A stretch of DNA of 64,000 nucleotides from Psychrobacter sp. 4Bb (GTDB lineage Bacteria > Pseudomonadota > Gammaproteobacteria > Pseudomonadales > Moraxellaceae): contig NZ_PJAS01000051.1 in the NCBI RefSeq assembly GCF_002836735.1, forward strand, positions 124,001 to 188,000. Reading direction: 5' to 3'. The notes beneath the pieces are model-generated. The model saw only the letters and a program-made list of their open reading frames with translations, searched no databases and was not told the DNA's origin. This document shows, one piece after another, positions 8,234 to 16,495 of this stretch. Numbering within the stretch: the stretch's first letter is position 1; each line of letters begins with the position of its first letter. The translations under genes were made by a program, and so were the position numbers.

Positions 8234-9295
8234 CTATTGCCATATCTTATCAAGCACCGTAAACCAGTTTTTTGACGTCACCTTTTCAATCAGTTGATTT
8301 GAGAAGTTACGTTGTTGCATCCGCTCAATCAACATGGAGATTTGACTGATATCAGATAGCTTATCAGGTAGTAGGCAACCATCAAAATCAGAGCCAAAAC
8401 CAACATGATCTTCGCCTAGATGGTCAATTAAATAATCAAGATGATCGACAATCACATCAAGCGAAGTTTGCGTATTACGTTGCCCATCTGCACGAAGAAA
8501 TGCCACATCGAAATTCACCCCAACCATACCGTCGCTTTGTTTAATAGCAGCCAGCTGCTGATCGGTTAAGTTCCGTGCTTGCTGACAGAGAGCATGTGCG
8601 TTTGAATGTGTCGCAACAATAGGCTGGCAGGCAATCTCTAGCGTATCCCAAAAAGCGCGTTCATTCATATGCGACACGTCGATCAGCATCTGCTTGTCAT
8701 GACAGGCCAAAACAAGCGCTTTACCTTGAGTTGTGAGCCCAGTTCCCGTATCTGGAGAGTGTGGAAAAGACGCATTTAAGCCATCACCGAAGAGGCTCTT
8801 TCTATTCCATAGTGGGCCAATGCTTCTGAGTCCGGCATCATAAAACACATCTAGCAGTTCAGGCTGTATGGCTAAAAACTCAGCACCTTCCAAATGCAAA
8901 ACGATGGCCAGTTGCTGATTTTGCTGACAGGCTTTGATTTGTTCTAGCGAGGTGCAAATCTGGATCTGACCGTTTGATCGTGCCTCTAGTTGCTGTGCAA
9001 GTGCTAACTGCGCACAGCAGATATCGACGATTTCTTGCGGTGTAAAATCTGAATGTGATGGGTTGGCTAATTTGTCAGGATGATTATTTTTCACATAAGC
9101 GTAGGGCGGTAAAAAAATAGAAAATAATCCGCCCATCCAATTCGCTTCTTTGCAGCGTTGTAAGTCCAAATGTCCCGGTAACGTGCCATGAATAAAATCA
9201 TGCACAGGATCGACAGCTGAACTTAGCCAAAGTCGAGTCAACAGATCATTATGTCCATCAAATATCACAGGCTTAGTATCAGTATCCATATTCAA
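8234..9295 (-). CDS. M19 (renal-type) membrane dipeptidase, last gene of the pqq operon
   Basis: A 353-aa zinc dipeptidase of family M19. Metal ligands are visible: FDGHNDLL (H-x-D, residues 12-19), [10 protein letters not shown] (bridging Glu), THSNAH (His) and GFGSDFDG (Asp). The start overlaps the end of pqqE by four bases (9292-9295), so translation is coupled. From memory, a renal-dipeptidase homologue adjoins the pqq genes in Acinetobacter too. It could trim peptide debris left after PQQ is cut from PqqA, but that role is inference; the usual PqqF/PqqG protease is not in this window. No signal peptide is seen, so the enzyme is probably cytoplasmic despite the family name. Confidence 0.9.
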   Translation of the reverse strand: MNMDTDTKPVIFDGHNDLLTRLWLSSAVDPVHDFIHGTLPGHLDLQRCKEANWMGGLFSIFLPPYAYVKNNHPDKLANPSHSDFTPQEIVDICCAQLALAQQLEARSNGQIQICTSLEQIKACQQNQQLAIVLHLEGAEFLAIQPELLDVFYDAGLRSIGPLWNRKSLFGDGLNASFPHSPDTGTGLTTQGKALVLACHDKQMLIDVSHMNERAFWDTLEIACQPIVATHSNAHALCQQARNLTDQQLAAIKQSDGMVGVNFDVAFLRADGQRNTQTSLDVIVDHLDYLIDHLGEDHVGFGSDFDGCLLPDKLSDISQISMLIERMQQRNFSNQLIEKVTSKNWFTVLDKIWQ

Positions 9296-10458
9296 TCCGT
9301 TACCATACGAGTAGGAATCAATTTGTCTTTATTCAGCTGCTTGTTACTCAGTGTTTTAGAATTCTTTGGATTACGAAAGCGCAACTCTTTAAAAGGTACA
9401 GGCGTCTCGCTGTTGATACGCGCCTCCTCGATCAGGTAGTGATAAGGCGATTTGCCACAGACAGGATCAGCATTTTTGGCGTCCCCAGTCAGCATAAACG
9501 CTTGGCAACGGCAGCCGCCATAATCGCGCTCTTTGTCTGGGCAGCTTTGGCACATATCGGGCATCCAGTCATCACCGCGAAACTGATTGAAACTGGCAGA
9601 TTTATACCAAATATCTGACAGTGGTGTATGTCGTACATTGGGGAACTGTATTGGCATTTGTCTGGCAGCATGGCAAGGTAGGGCTGTACCGTCTGGTGCG
9701 ACTGTTAAGAAAATCTTGCCCCAACCATCCATACAAGGTTTCGGATGTTCTTCGTAATAGTCAGGCACCACGAAAATAAGTTTGCATTTGATACCACGTT
9801 CTTCAATCTGCTTGCGGTATTCATTGGTAATGCGTTCGGCTCGGACCACTTGCGCTTTGGTTGGTAGCAAACCCTCTATATTCTCAAATGCCCAACCGTA
9901 AAACTGACAAATAGCCAGCTCGACCGTGTCGGCTTCCAGCTCTAAGCAGAGGTCAATAATCTGGTCAATCTGATCGATGTTTTGCCGATGAATCACAAAG
10001 TTAAGTACCATCGGATAGTCGTATTGCTTAACCAGACGTGACATCTCGTACTTTTGCTCAAAGGCATGTTTTGAACCTGCCAAGGCATTGTTGACCGTAG
10101 GATCACTGGCTTGAAAGCTAATCTGAATATGCTGAAGACCTGCTTCTTTTAAACGTGCAATCCGAGCCTCAGTAAGCCCCATACCTGACGTGATTAAGTT
10201 GGTATAAAAACCTTGGTTATGCGCATAAGCGACCAACTCTTCTAGGTCTTGACGAACCAATGGCTCACCGCCAGAAAAACCAAGCTGCACTGCGCCCATT
10301 TGCCGCGCCTGATCAAACACATCAAACCATTCTTGGGTCGTTAGCTCCTGCTTATACTGAGCATAATCGATAGGGTTTGAGCAATAAGGGCATTGTAAAG
10401 GGCAGCGATAGGTCAGCTCAGCAAGTAGCCATAACGGTAGCCCGACTGGCGCAGTCAT
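9292..10458 (-). CDS. pqqE: PqqE, radical SAM PqqA cross-linking enzyme
   Basis: A 388-aa radical-SAM/SPASM protein. The SAM-binding cluster motif C-x3-C-x2-C is CPLQCPYC at residues 18-25. GGEP follows ([10 protein letters not shown] near 57-66). The C-terminal SPASM region carries further cysteines for auxiliary Fe-S clusters ([39 protein letters not shown] and DPVC). PqqE forms the Glu-Tyr carbon-carbon bond in PqqA, with PqqA presented by PqqD. Four-base ATGA-type overlaps link it to pqqD upstream and to the dipeptidase gene downstream. The C-terminal tail of about 30 residues (after [16 protein letters not shown]) is basic and variable. Confidence 0.97.
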   Translation of the reverse strand: MTAPVGLPLWLLAELTYRCPLQCPYCSNPIDYAQYKQELTTQEWFDVFDQARQMGAVQLGFSGGEPLVRQDLEELVAYAHNQGFYTNLITSGMGLTEARIARLKEAGLQHIQISFQASDPTVNNALAGSKHAFEQKYEMSRLVKQYDYPMVLNFVIHRQNIDQIDQIIDLCLELEADTVELAICQFYGWAFENIEGLLPTKAQVVRAERITNEYRKQIEERGIKCKLIFVVPDYYEEHPKPCMDGWGKIFLTVAPDGTALPCHAARQMPIQFPNVRHTPLSDIWYKSASFNQFRGDDWMPDMCQSCPDKERDYGGCRCQAFMLTGDAKNADPVCGKSPYHYLIEEARINSETPVPFKELRFRNPKNSKTLSNKQLNKDKLIPTRMVTD

Positions 10459-10751
10459 ATTAAATCAATCCAATGTTCACGCTGGGCGACCAGCATATAT
10501 TCAATGATGTCTTGCTCGATTTCGGGAATATCGCCAAACATAGCTTGTACCTTTTGGATAATATCGGCGATGGTTGCTTGACCATCAATGTGTTGCCCGA
10601 TGATGCTGGCACTCTCATTTAGTTTGATCATGCCTTCAGGGTAGAGTAAGACATAGGCATCTTGCGCTGGTTCAAACTGAAAACGATAACCGTGACGCCA
10701 TACCGGTACGATGGATTGATCCAGCTCAGGTAAACTAGCAGGTATACTCAT
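10455..10751 (-). CDS. pqqD: PqqD, PqqA-binding chaperone
   Basis: A 98-aa RRE-type peptide chaperone. It shows the family pattern [26 protein letters not shown] in pieces: an N-terminal beta region, [23 protein letters not shown] (37-59), then [15 protein letters not shown] and a helical end. PqqD binds PqqA tightly and delivers it to PqqE. It overlaps pqqC and pqqE by four bases on each side, consistent with stoichiometric production. Confidence 0.95.
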   Translation of the reverse strand: MSIPASLPELDQSIVPVWRHGYRFQFEPAQDAYVLLYPEGMIKLNESASIIGQHIDGQATIADIIQKVQAMFGDIPEIEQDIIEYMLVAQREHWIDLI

Positions 10752-11506
10752 TTGAACAATCCTTTATGCCAGACATTGTCAGTGGTAACGCTTTGATAAG
10801 GGGCTTGATTATGCACATAGGCCAAGCTCAAGGCATCCAAAATCGTCCATAAGATATCGAGCTTAAACTGTAGGATCTCAAGCATACGCTCTTGTTGCTC
10901 AGCCGTTTTGAACGAGTCAAGCGTGATGGTCAAACCATGCTCAACATCGCGGCGCGCTTGGCTCAAGCGTGAGCGGAAATAGGTATAGCCTTGCTCTTTT
11001 ATCCAAGGGTAATGCTTGGGCCACGACTCTAAACGTGACTGGTGAATTTGCGGGGCAAACAGCTCGGTCAGTGAGCTACTGGCGGCTTCTCGCCATGAGG
11101 TACGACGCGCAAAGTTCACATAAGCATCGACGGCAAAACGCACACCCGGTAGCACTAGATCTTCAGAAATCACCTGCTCACGCGTCAAACCAACTGCCTC
11201 TGCCAGACCTAACCATGCTTCACGACCGCCGCCGTCAGGATAGACGCCATCTTGATCAATCATGCGCTGAATCCATTCTTGACGCACGCGCTGATCAGGA
11301 CAGTTTGCCATAATGGCCGCGTCTTTCAATGGAATGTTGATCTGATAATAAAATCGATTGGCAACCCACGCTTGGATTTGCTGCTGGCTGGCTTTGCCTT
11401 CATGCATCATGATATGAAAAGGATGGTGGATATGATAATACTGACCTTTTGCCATAATCGCTTGTTCAAACGCTTCTGGACTGAGTGCTGTGTTTTCTTC
11501 TTGCAT
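10748..11506 (-). CDS. pqqC: PqqC, pyrroloquinoline-quinone synthase
   Basis: A cofactor-less oxidase that performs the last, eight-electron oxidation and ring closure to PQQ. The protein is about 252 aa (Klebsiella PqqC is 251). Family segments visible: [18 protein letters not shown] (26-43), [21 protein letters not shown] (the helix bearing substrate-contact residues), [10 protein letters not shown], and [18 protein letters not shown] near 180. The frame is open from a GTG at 11515, but the ATG at 11506 is preferred because AGGTGA lies just upstream. Its stop overlaps the pqqD start. Confidence 0.96.
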   Translation of the reverse strand: MQEENTALSPEAFEQAIMAKGQYYHIHHPFHIMMHEGKASQQQIQAWVANRFYYQINIPLKDAAIMANCPDQRVRQEWIQRMIDQDGVYPDGGGREAWLGLAEAVGLTREQVISEDLVLPGVRFAVDAYVNFARRTSWREAASSSLTELFAPQIHQSRLESWPKHYPWIKEQGYTYFRSRLSQARRDVEHGLTITLDSFKTAEQQERMLEILQFKLDILWTILDALSLAYVHNQAPYQSVTTDNVWHKGLFK

Positions 11507-11548
11507 TGTTCTCACCTTACGATTGCTATCATTGCCTTACCGTTTGTC

Positions 11549-12460
11549 TTACAGCTCAATCTGCATACCATCAAATGCTACTTCAACACCATGTTGTTTT
11601 AATGTCGCGGCTTGTTCAGACTGTTCATTTAATATCGGATTGGTGTTATTGATATGGATCAGCACCTTACGAGCGTTATCTAACTGATCTAGATAATGCA
11701 GCGAGCCATCTTCACCACTAATATGTAAATGCCCCATGTCTTGGCCGGTCTTCGTACCGACACCGCACTCTTGCATTTCATTGTCCGTCCATAACGTACC
11801 GTCAATCATCACGCAATCAGAGCTTTTCATAATCTGCATCACTTGATCATCAATCTTACCGAGACCTGGCGCATAAAAGAGTTGTTTTTGTGTTTTTAAG
11901 TCTTTTACAATCAGCGCAATATTATCGCCATCATGCGGATCATTACGATGCGGGGAGTAGGGCGGTGCTGAGCTTCTAATCACTAAAGGCGTCAATTCTA
12001 AATTGTCAAATCCTTCAATCTTAAACGTCTTTTCTGGATCAATTTGATTATATTGCAAGCCGCCATTCCAGTGCTTTAACATATTAAAGAGAGGAAATCC
12101 TGTCGTTAGATCTTGATAGACCATGTCAGTACACCAAACAGGAATTGGACAACCTTCACGCAGGGTCAACAGCCCCGTCGTATGGTCAAGTTGACTGTCC
12201 ATCAAGACCACATTGGTGATGCCGGTATCTCTCAATTGACGTGCTGGCTGTGCTGCCTTGAACTCAAATAATTGTTGGCGGATATCAGGGGATGCGTTGA
12301 ATAAGATCCAATCCACACCATTTTCTGATATGGCTATCGAAGATTGGGTACGGGTTTTTGCCTGAATCGTGCCTTGACGGACACCGTGGCAATTATCGCA
12401 GTTACAGTTCCACTGCGGGAAACCGCCACCAGCAGCTGAGCCTAAAACGTGAATATACAT
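11549..12460 (-). CDS. pqqB: PqqB, MBL-fold protein of PQQ synthesis
   Basis: A 303-aa metallo-hydrolase-fold protein, the same length as characterised PqqB proteins. The N-terminus carries [18 protein letters not shown] (8-25), whose cysteines form the structural zinc site, and [17 protein letters not shown] follows near 92-108. PqqB has been proposed to hydroxylate the cross-linked Tyr intermediate. It starts only about 15 bases beyond the terminator hairpin that follows pqqA, with GGAA as a weak ribosome site ten bases before the ATG. Confidence 0.97.
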   Translation of the reverse strand: MYIHVLGSAAGGGFPQWNCNCDNCHGVRQGTIQAKTRTQSSIAISENGVDWILFNASPDIRQQLFEFKAAQPARQLRDTGITNVVLMDSQLDHTTGLLTLREGCPIPVWCTDMVYQDLTTGFPLFNMLKHWNGGLQYNQIDPEKTFKIEGFDNLELTPLVIRSSAPPYSPHRNDPHDGDNIALIVKDLKTQKQLFYAPGLGKIDDQVMQIMKSSDCVMIDGTLWTDNEMQECGVGTKTGQDMGHLHISGEDGSLHYLDQLDNARKVLIHINNTNPILNEQSEQAATLKQHGVEVAFDGMQIEL

Positions 12461-12482
12461 AAATCAATATTTCCAAAAAAAT

Positions 12483-12508
12483 AAAAGCCCTAATCATCTA
12501 GGGCTTTT
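12483..12508 (-). terminator. Intrinsic terminator/attenuator between pqqA and pqqB
   Basis: A perfect 10-bp stem (AAAAGCCCTA / TAGGGCTTTT, loop ATCATC). On the minus strand it is followed at once by ATTTTTTT. It lies between pqqA and pqqB in a 70-bp gap. Partial termination here would make the short pqqA transcript more abundant than pqqB-E, as has been reported for pqq operons of other bacteria. Confidence 0.85.
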
Positions 12509-12531
12509 AATGGATTGAGTGCTAATGAGTT

Positions 12532-12606
12532 TTAGCGTGCTTCGAAGTACATAGTCACTTCGAAACCGATACGAATGTCTTGAAAAGCTGGTTTGGTCCA
12601 TTGCAT
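12532..12606 (-). CDS. pqqA: PqqA, PQQ precursor peptide (24 aa)
   Basis: A 24-codon gene. The peptide begins [15 protein letters not shown] and ends [10 protein letters not shown]16 and Y20 are spaced as in the E-x3-Y core from which PQQ is built, and the KPxF-D-RxGxEVTxY signature is intact. A Shine-Dalgarno CGGAG lies seven bases before the ATG. The substrate is held by PqqD, cross-linked by PqqE, excised by a protease not found here, and finished by PqqB and PqqC. A terminator follows immediately. Confidence 0.98.
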   Translation of the reverse strand: MQWTKPAFQDIRIGFEVTMYFEAR

Positions 12607-12970
12607 GGGATTACTCCGGAACGATCTTACTATTTAAGAAGTAAGATTAATAAAGTGAATGAGTGATAAAGGGTAGTATAAGCTGCCCCCCGCTGTCAAT
12701 TTCTTAGATGTTAGTAAAGCGTTAACGAGCATCGATTAAGCAGTCTTTTATAGCATAAATGAAAGCCTATTTATCATACCGAAAAGACAGTATATCGAGC
12801 ATAAGATTAAAAATATCTTTGAATAGTTTGAGTATAAATTCTAACTATAAAAAATCTGCTCGAGGGAAGTCAGGTGTATTTCGAGAACTTATGAGTTATA
12901 CAGATATATTGCAAAAACCGAATTTATCTATAAAGTAATAGATTAACTTGATAGATATTGGAGCCTGAAG
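12607..12970. promoter_or_regulatory. Divergent region between pqqA and small gene A
   Basis: A 364-bp AT-rich spacer that should hold the pqq operon promoter (minus strand) and that of the small gene at 12971. On the minus strand TTGACA and TATACT occur but only 13 bp apart, too close for a standard sigma-70 pair, so I do not call that promoter. On the plus strand TTGAAT (12815 region) is followed 17 bp later by TAACTA, a plausible but weak promoter for gene A. Confidence 0.35.
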
Positions 12971-13222
12971 ATGATTGCTGAATTACAAGGCAGTGAGTTA
13001 ACCAAAGCAATCTTGGAAAATGTCAGCGACTATGTATGGTGTGCTGTCAGCAACGTTAGCGATGATTATGCTGTAGTAACCATAGATAATGGTTACTACG
13101 AATTATTGGTTCCTATTGTAGCCTTTAATAACGATCAGTTCGTTTGTGATAAAGGTGAGCTATGGGAATATGCTGTCTCAGTAAAGAGAGTGGCGCTTAC
13201 TCATGATGATGTAGGGCTATAA
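12971..13222 (+). CDS. Small conserved-looking protein, tandem paralogue A
   Basis: An 83-aa acidic protein of unknown family. It shares a clear pattern with the next gene: GSELT, L-E, WCAVS-x2-SD, IVAF, QF-C, W-YAV and ALT-x2-D appear in the same order and spacing. The invariant WCAVS and the single Cys before the C-terminal W-YAV suggest a small beta fold. No signal peptide or membrane segment is present. GGAG sits seven bases before the ATG. It is not in an operon with pqq (opposite strand). I do not recognise a function. Confidence 0.75.
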   Translation: MIAELQGSELTKAILENVSDYVWCAVSNVSDDYAVVTIDNGYYELLVPIVAFNNDQFVCDKGELWEYAVSVKRVALTHDDVGL

Positions 13223-13477
13223 CTCATTATCAATATAATGACTGTTACGTTCTACATACAGATTAGTTTTACAGCCTATGTACTAAAATCTACCATCTAT
13301 CTACAACTTCTTGTTCTAGCTGACAATACATCTGTACTATCTATTTATAAGCTCATCTGTCTAACCATCAATATTTTGCAACGATAGATAAAACAGGTTC
13401 GAAGATGCTCAAGTGATTGCTGTTACAAAACCGCTTGTTTAGCTTACTAATCATTGTCATTGAATAGGAGTAACAAC

Positions 13478-13723
13478 ATGGATACGGTAATTGTTGGAAG
13501 CGAACTAACTCGTTCAATGCTTGAGGACGGTCATAAAAATATATGGTGTGCTGTAAGTGATGAGAGTGATGAGAATGCTCTAGAAGATCAGGTAGGTAAT
13601 GACTTCACATCTCGCATTGTGGCTTTTGAAGATGGCCAGTTCTATTGTACGGGCGGTATGCCTTGGAAATATGCAGTGCCAATTGAGATCATTGCATTGA
13701 CGCGATATGACTTTTCTTTTTAG
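13478..13723 (+). CDS. Small conserved-looking protein, tandem paralogue B
   Basis: An 81-aa protein starting at the ATG at 13478, preceded by AGGAG with seven-base spacing; the frame is open from a TTG at 13454 that has no such site. It is a diverged paralogue of the gene 255 bp upstream: VGSELTRSMLE, NIWCAVSDESDENA, IVAFEDGQFYC and WKYAV align in order. A strong hairpin terminator follows at 13816. The spacer between the two genes differs, so each may have its own promoter. Function unknown. Confidence 0.75.
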   Translation: MDTVIVGSELTRSMLEDGHKNIWCAVSDESDENALEDQVGNDFTSRIVAFEDGQFYCTGGMPWKYAVPIEIIALTRYDFSF

Positions 13724-13815
13724 TGAACAAACATAACGTAGATAGGTTTGGATAGTTATCGCCGAAAGTAAACCCTAATATTAAGATATTTAGTTAGATA
13801 AAATGCGCGACTGAC

Positions 13816-13860
13816 AAGGCCATTCAAGCGATGCAATATATAGCTTGAATGGCCTTTTGT
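13816..13860 (+). terminator. Terminator after small gene B
   Basis: A 14-bp inverted repeat, AAGGCCATTCAAGC / GCTTGAATGGCCTT, around a 13-base loop, followed on the plus strand by TTGTGTTTT. The minus-strand side has no T-run, so it serves the plus-strand gene. Confidence 0.8.
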
Positions 13861-13888
13861 GTTTTAGAGCCAGTTTGAAAGCTATTTA

Positions 13889-14785
13889 TTATTTTAAAAA
13901 ATCAGGTTGCATAAAGGCAGGGTTTGGATAAGTATAAAATCCTTCACCAGTCGCAAATCCTAGTTTGTTTTGATCGATTAATTGCTCTTTTAAATATTGA
14001 GCAGCCTTGAACCTCGCAGGGTTTTGAGTTTTTTCAGCAGATAGTTTTGTGATGTTGTATGCAGTGTTGATACCGATAGTGTCCAATATGGCAAAGGGAC
14101 CCGACGGCGCGCCAGTTACTATCATCCACGTTTTATCTATCGTATGTGGATCGGCGACCTCTTTTGCAACCAATTGCAAAGCTGCATCTATAAAAGGCGC
14201 CAACAAACTGTTCATGATATAGCCCGGTTGCTCCTTATCCAGCGGCATTGCCACCATACCGATGGCAGTAGCAAAAGCAACAACCTTATCAAATACTTTA
14301 GGATCTGTGCCAGGATGCCCCATGATTTCGGCGACATTATGCATCCAAATCTTATTGGCAAAGTGTAGCGCTAAAAACTGCGCAGGTCGTCCCGTTGATT
14401 CTGCAAACTGGCTAGGAAGTAAGGTAGAGGTATTGGTCGCAAAGATGGTTTTCTCTGGCGCTAGTTTGGCAAGTTTTTCATAAAATTCGATTTTAATCTC
14501 AGGAATCTCGGGAATGGCTTCAATCATTAGGTCAGCATCTTTGACCGCTTCTGCTAAGTCTGAGGTGTAGCTAAGGTTATCAAAAGCCTTATCCAACTGC
14601 TCTTGAGTTGCCCTCAAATCCTTTCGAAAAGCCTTGCACATCAATTGAAATTTTGATTTTGCTTTTTCTAAAACCTCATCATTGATGTCATAGACACTGA
14701 CATTAAAACCATGAAATGCGGCCTGAAAAGCAATTTGATAGCCTAGGATGCCGCTTCCCGCGACAGTTACATTTTTATACGTCAT
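13889..14785 (-). CDS. 3-hydroxyacyl-CoA dehydrogenase (3-hydroxybutyryl-CoA dehydrogenase-like)
   Basis: A 298-aa NAD-dependent dehydrogenase. The Rossmann motif GSGILGYQIA (residues 11-20) is followed by VSVYDIND with the acidic residue that fixes NAD over NADP. DADLMIEAIPE and ATNTSTLLPSQFA are typical family blocks. The usual HFFNP segment reads HFANKIWMHNVAEI, a variant that keeps the catalytic His but not FNP. The C-terminal helical domain has PGYIMNSLLAPFIDAA. It oxidises 3-hydroxyacyl-CoA to 3-oxoacyl-CoA in fatty-acid or butyrate metabolism. It appears to be a single-gene unit. Confidence 0.85.
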   Translation of the reverse strand: MTYKNVTVAGSGILGYQIAFQAAFHGFNVSVYDINDEVLEKAKSKFQLMCKAFRKDLRATQEQLDKAFDNLSYTSDLAEAVKDADLMIEAIPEIPEIKIEFYEKLAKLAPEKTIFATNTSTLLPSQFAESTGRPAQFLALHFANKIWMHNVAEIMGHPGTDPKVFDKVVAFATAIGMVAMPLDKEQPGYIMNSLLAPFIDAALQLVAKEVADPHTIDKTWMIVTGAPSGPFAILDTIGINTAYNITKLSAEKTQNPARFKAAQYLKEQLIDQNKLGFATGEGFYTYPNPAFMQPDFLK

Positions 14786-15329
14786 TGTATTTATTTCCTA
14801 ATAGTAGTGGATATAAGTTGCTAGATAAATGTCTAGAACTTATAGACCTATTATTAGATGGTTTTATCTTATTATTCAACCTTCATTTTTATAAAAACAT
14901 TGAAGAGAACCTAAAAATCTCGCTATGCAGGTATCAGATAAGTTTATACTACTTGACTTATTATATTATTAAATAATTCAACATCTTAATAATAATATTA
15001 CTAATTTTACACCTAATGATTTTATGATAATTGAAGGCTAATTTCATATCAGAACGACATTTTTAATGACTGTTGATGTCAAAATATTGTCGACGAGGTT
15101 GTAAAGCAGGACGTAAGCAGTGGTGTAGGATGAAAATCGCATTTAACGCATTTAATATGTAAGGCAGGCTATTATCCCTACCATTATTCTTACGTATAAA
15201 TCCGTTGCCACATTCGAAGGTTTACACCTGTATCACGCACCATCTTCCAACTGTGCTTATGTGCGTAAGGATTGCATTATCGAAGAATGCAGCTAGAGTG
15301 GACAAGCCTATTGACCTGTCTAAAGGTTA
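14786..15329. other. 544-bp intergenic region with a possible decayed coding remnant
   Basis: Very AT-rich from 14800 to 15060, then nearer average. It should hold the promoter of the dehydrogenase gene and the 3' end of the LysR gene. On the minus strand, about 15198-15275 reads as a short open stretch with protein-like composition (NPYAHKHSWKMVRDTGVNLR, ending in a TAA a few codons on) but with no start or upstream extension, possibly a gene fragment. No RNA gene or terminator was recognised. Confidence 0.3.
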
Positions 15330-16235
15330 TTAGCAGTAGTAAGCCTGTTTTTGATGTAATGATTCTCGCAGATGCGCTACAAGCAGTTTCAATTTTTGGT
15401 CCGGTTGCCGTGCTTTGGGGTAAACCGCATACATACCCATTTTCTTTCTTGTAAAGCGTTGCAAAATCTGGGTGAGCATATTTTGCTGCATTTCTTCATA
15501 AACAAGTGCTTGTGGTAAAAAGGCGATACCTAGGTCGCTGAGAGTCGCTTGTTTAATCGCATTAAGATGATTGCTATGAAACCGCCCCTGTACAGGAAGT
15601 AATTGCTCTGTACCATCTATATATAGCGGCCATATACCATTCGCCGTATGATCAAACTTATAGACCAAACACTCATGACTCCGTAATTGTTCAGGGGTTT
15701 GAGGTGTACCGTGTCGCTCTAAATAGTCTGGTGTCGCACATATGACCCACTGGCTATCTATAAGACGTCTTGCAATGAGTGATGAGTCTTCAAGCTCTGC
15801 TGTCCTTATCGCCAGATCAAACCCTTCTTCTATCAAATCAACCAATCGATTGGTAATCTGTAAATCTACTGATATTTCTGGGTGTTGTTTACAGAATTCG
15901 GCAATGGATTCGCTCAATATTAGATTTGCAGAGACCGCTGGCATGGTTATACGTATGTTGCCTTTCATGTCCTCACCATAGCCTGTTACGGCATTTTCAG
16001 CTTCCTGAAAGGCAAATTTAGCGATTTTAGCTTTGTCATAAAGCGTCCTTCCTGCATCGGTTAAGCTTAACTTTCTGGTTGTCCTATACAGTAGCTGTGC
16101 ATTTAAGCTCTCTTCTAATCTTACAATACGTTTGCTTACCACTGAATTCGTTAATGACAGCTTTTCAGCGACCCGAGAAAATGACCCTTCATCAACCACT
16201 TGGACGAATAAAACCATATCGTCAGCTTTGCCCAT
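15330..16235 (-). CDS. LysR-family regulator, likely of lactate utilisation
   Basis: A 301-aa LysR regulator (MGKADDMVLFVQVVDEGSFS, HTH at AEKLSLTNSVVSKRIVRLEE). The effector domain starts with GNIRITMPAVSANLILSES and contains LAIRTAELEDSSLIARRL and SDLGIAFLPQALV. It is divergent from the lctP-dld pair 260 bp away. By position it should control lactate uptake and oxidation, though lactate operons more often use GntR-type LldR. That role is inference. Confidence 0.87.
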   Translation of the reverse strand: MGKADDMVLFVQVVDEGSFSRVAEKLSLTNSVVSKRIVRLEESLNAQLLYRTTRKLSLTDAGRTLYDKAKIAKFAFQEAENAVTGYGEDMKGNIRITMPAVSANLILSESIAEFCKQHPEISVDLQITNRLVDLIEEGFDLAIRTAELEDSSLIARRLIDSQWVICATPDYLERHGTPQTPEQLRSHECLVYKFDHTANGIWPLYIDGTEQLLPVQGRFHSNHLNAIKQATLSDLGIAFLPQALVYEEMQQNMLTQILQRFTRKKMGMYAVYPKARQPDQKLKLLVAHLRESLHQKQAYYC

Positions 16236-16495
16236 ACTTGTTCCCCAATTGGTGTAATACGTTTTGGATTATAGCAAAAAAAGAAAATAACATTATCCTT
16301 TGATGCAATATATCAATGTATCGACAAGGCGTAGAATATTTTAGGGAATTTTGAGCATTTGTTTATTTAACCATTCTATTAATCATGTCACTGACAGAGA
16401 TTGTCTTCGGCTTCGTCTGACCGACAGCGTGAAGTTATAAAAACAAATGCTTAAATGAAGTTGTTCAAGGAAGATTACACGATAAAAAAAGGATT
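16236..16495. promoter_or_regulatory. Divergent LysR / lctP promoter region
   Basis: 260-bp spacer with both promoters. An imperfect dyad with arms around CACTGACAGAGATTGTC and GACCGACAGCGTGAAG lies at 16389-16435. It may be the LysR site, or simply a repeated GACAG motif. Confidence 0.35.

Noticed and set aside
11252-11602. Plus-strand frame opposite pqqC and pqqB
   Set aside because: Antisense to two strongly supported genes; residue composition is not protein-like.
12660-12700. Sigma-70 promoter TTGACA/TATACT for pqqA
   Set aside because: The two boxes are only 13 bp apart, too short for a standard promoter.
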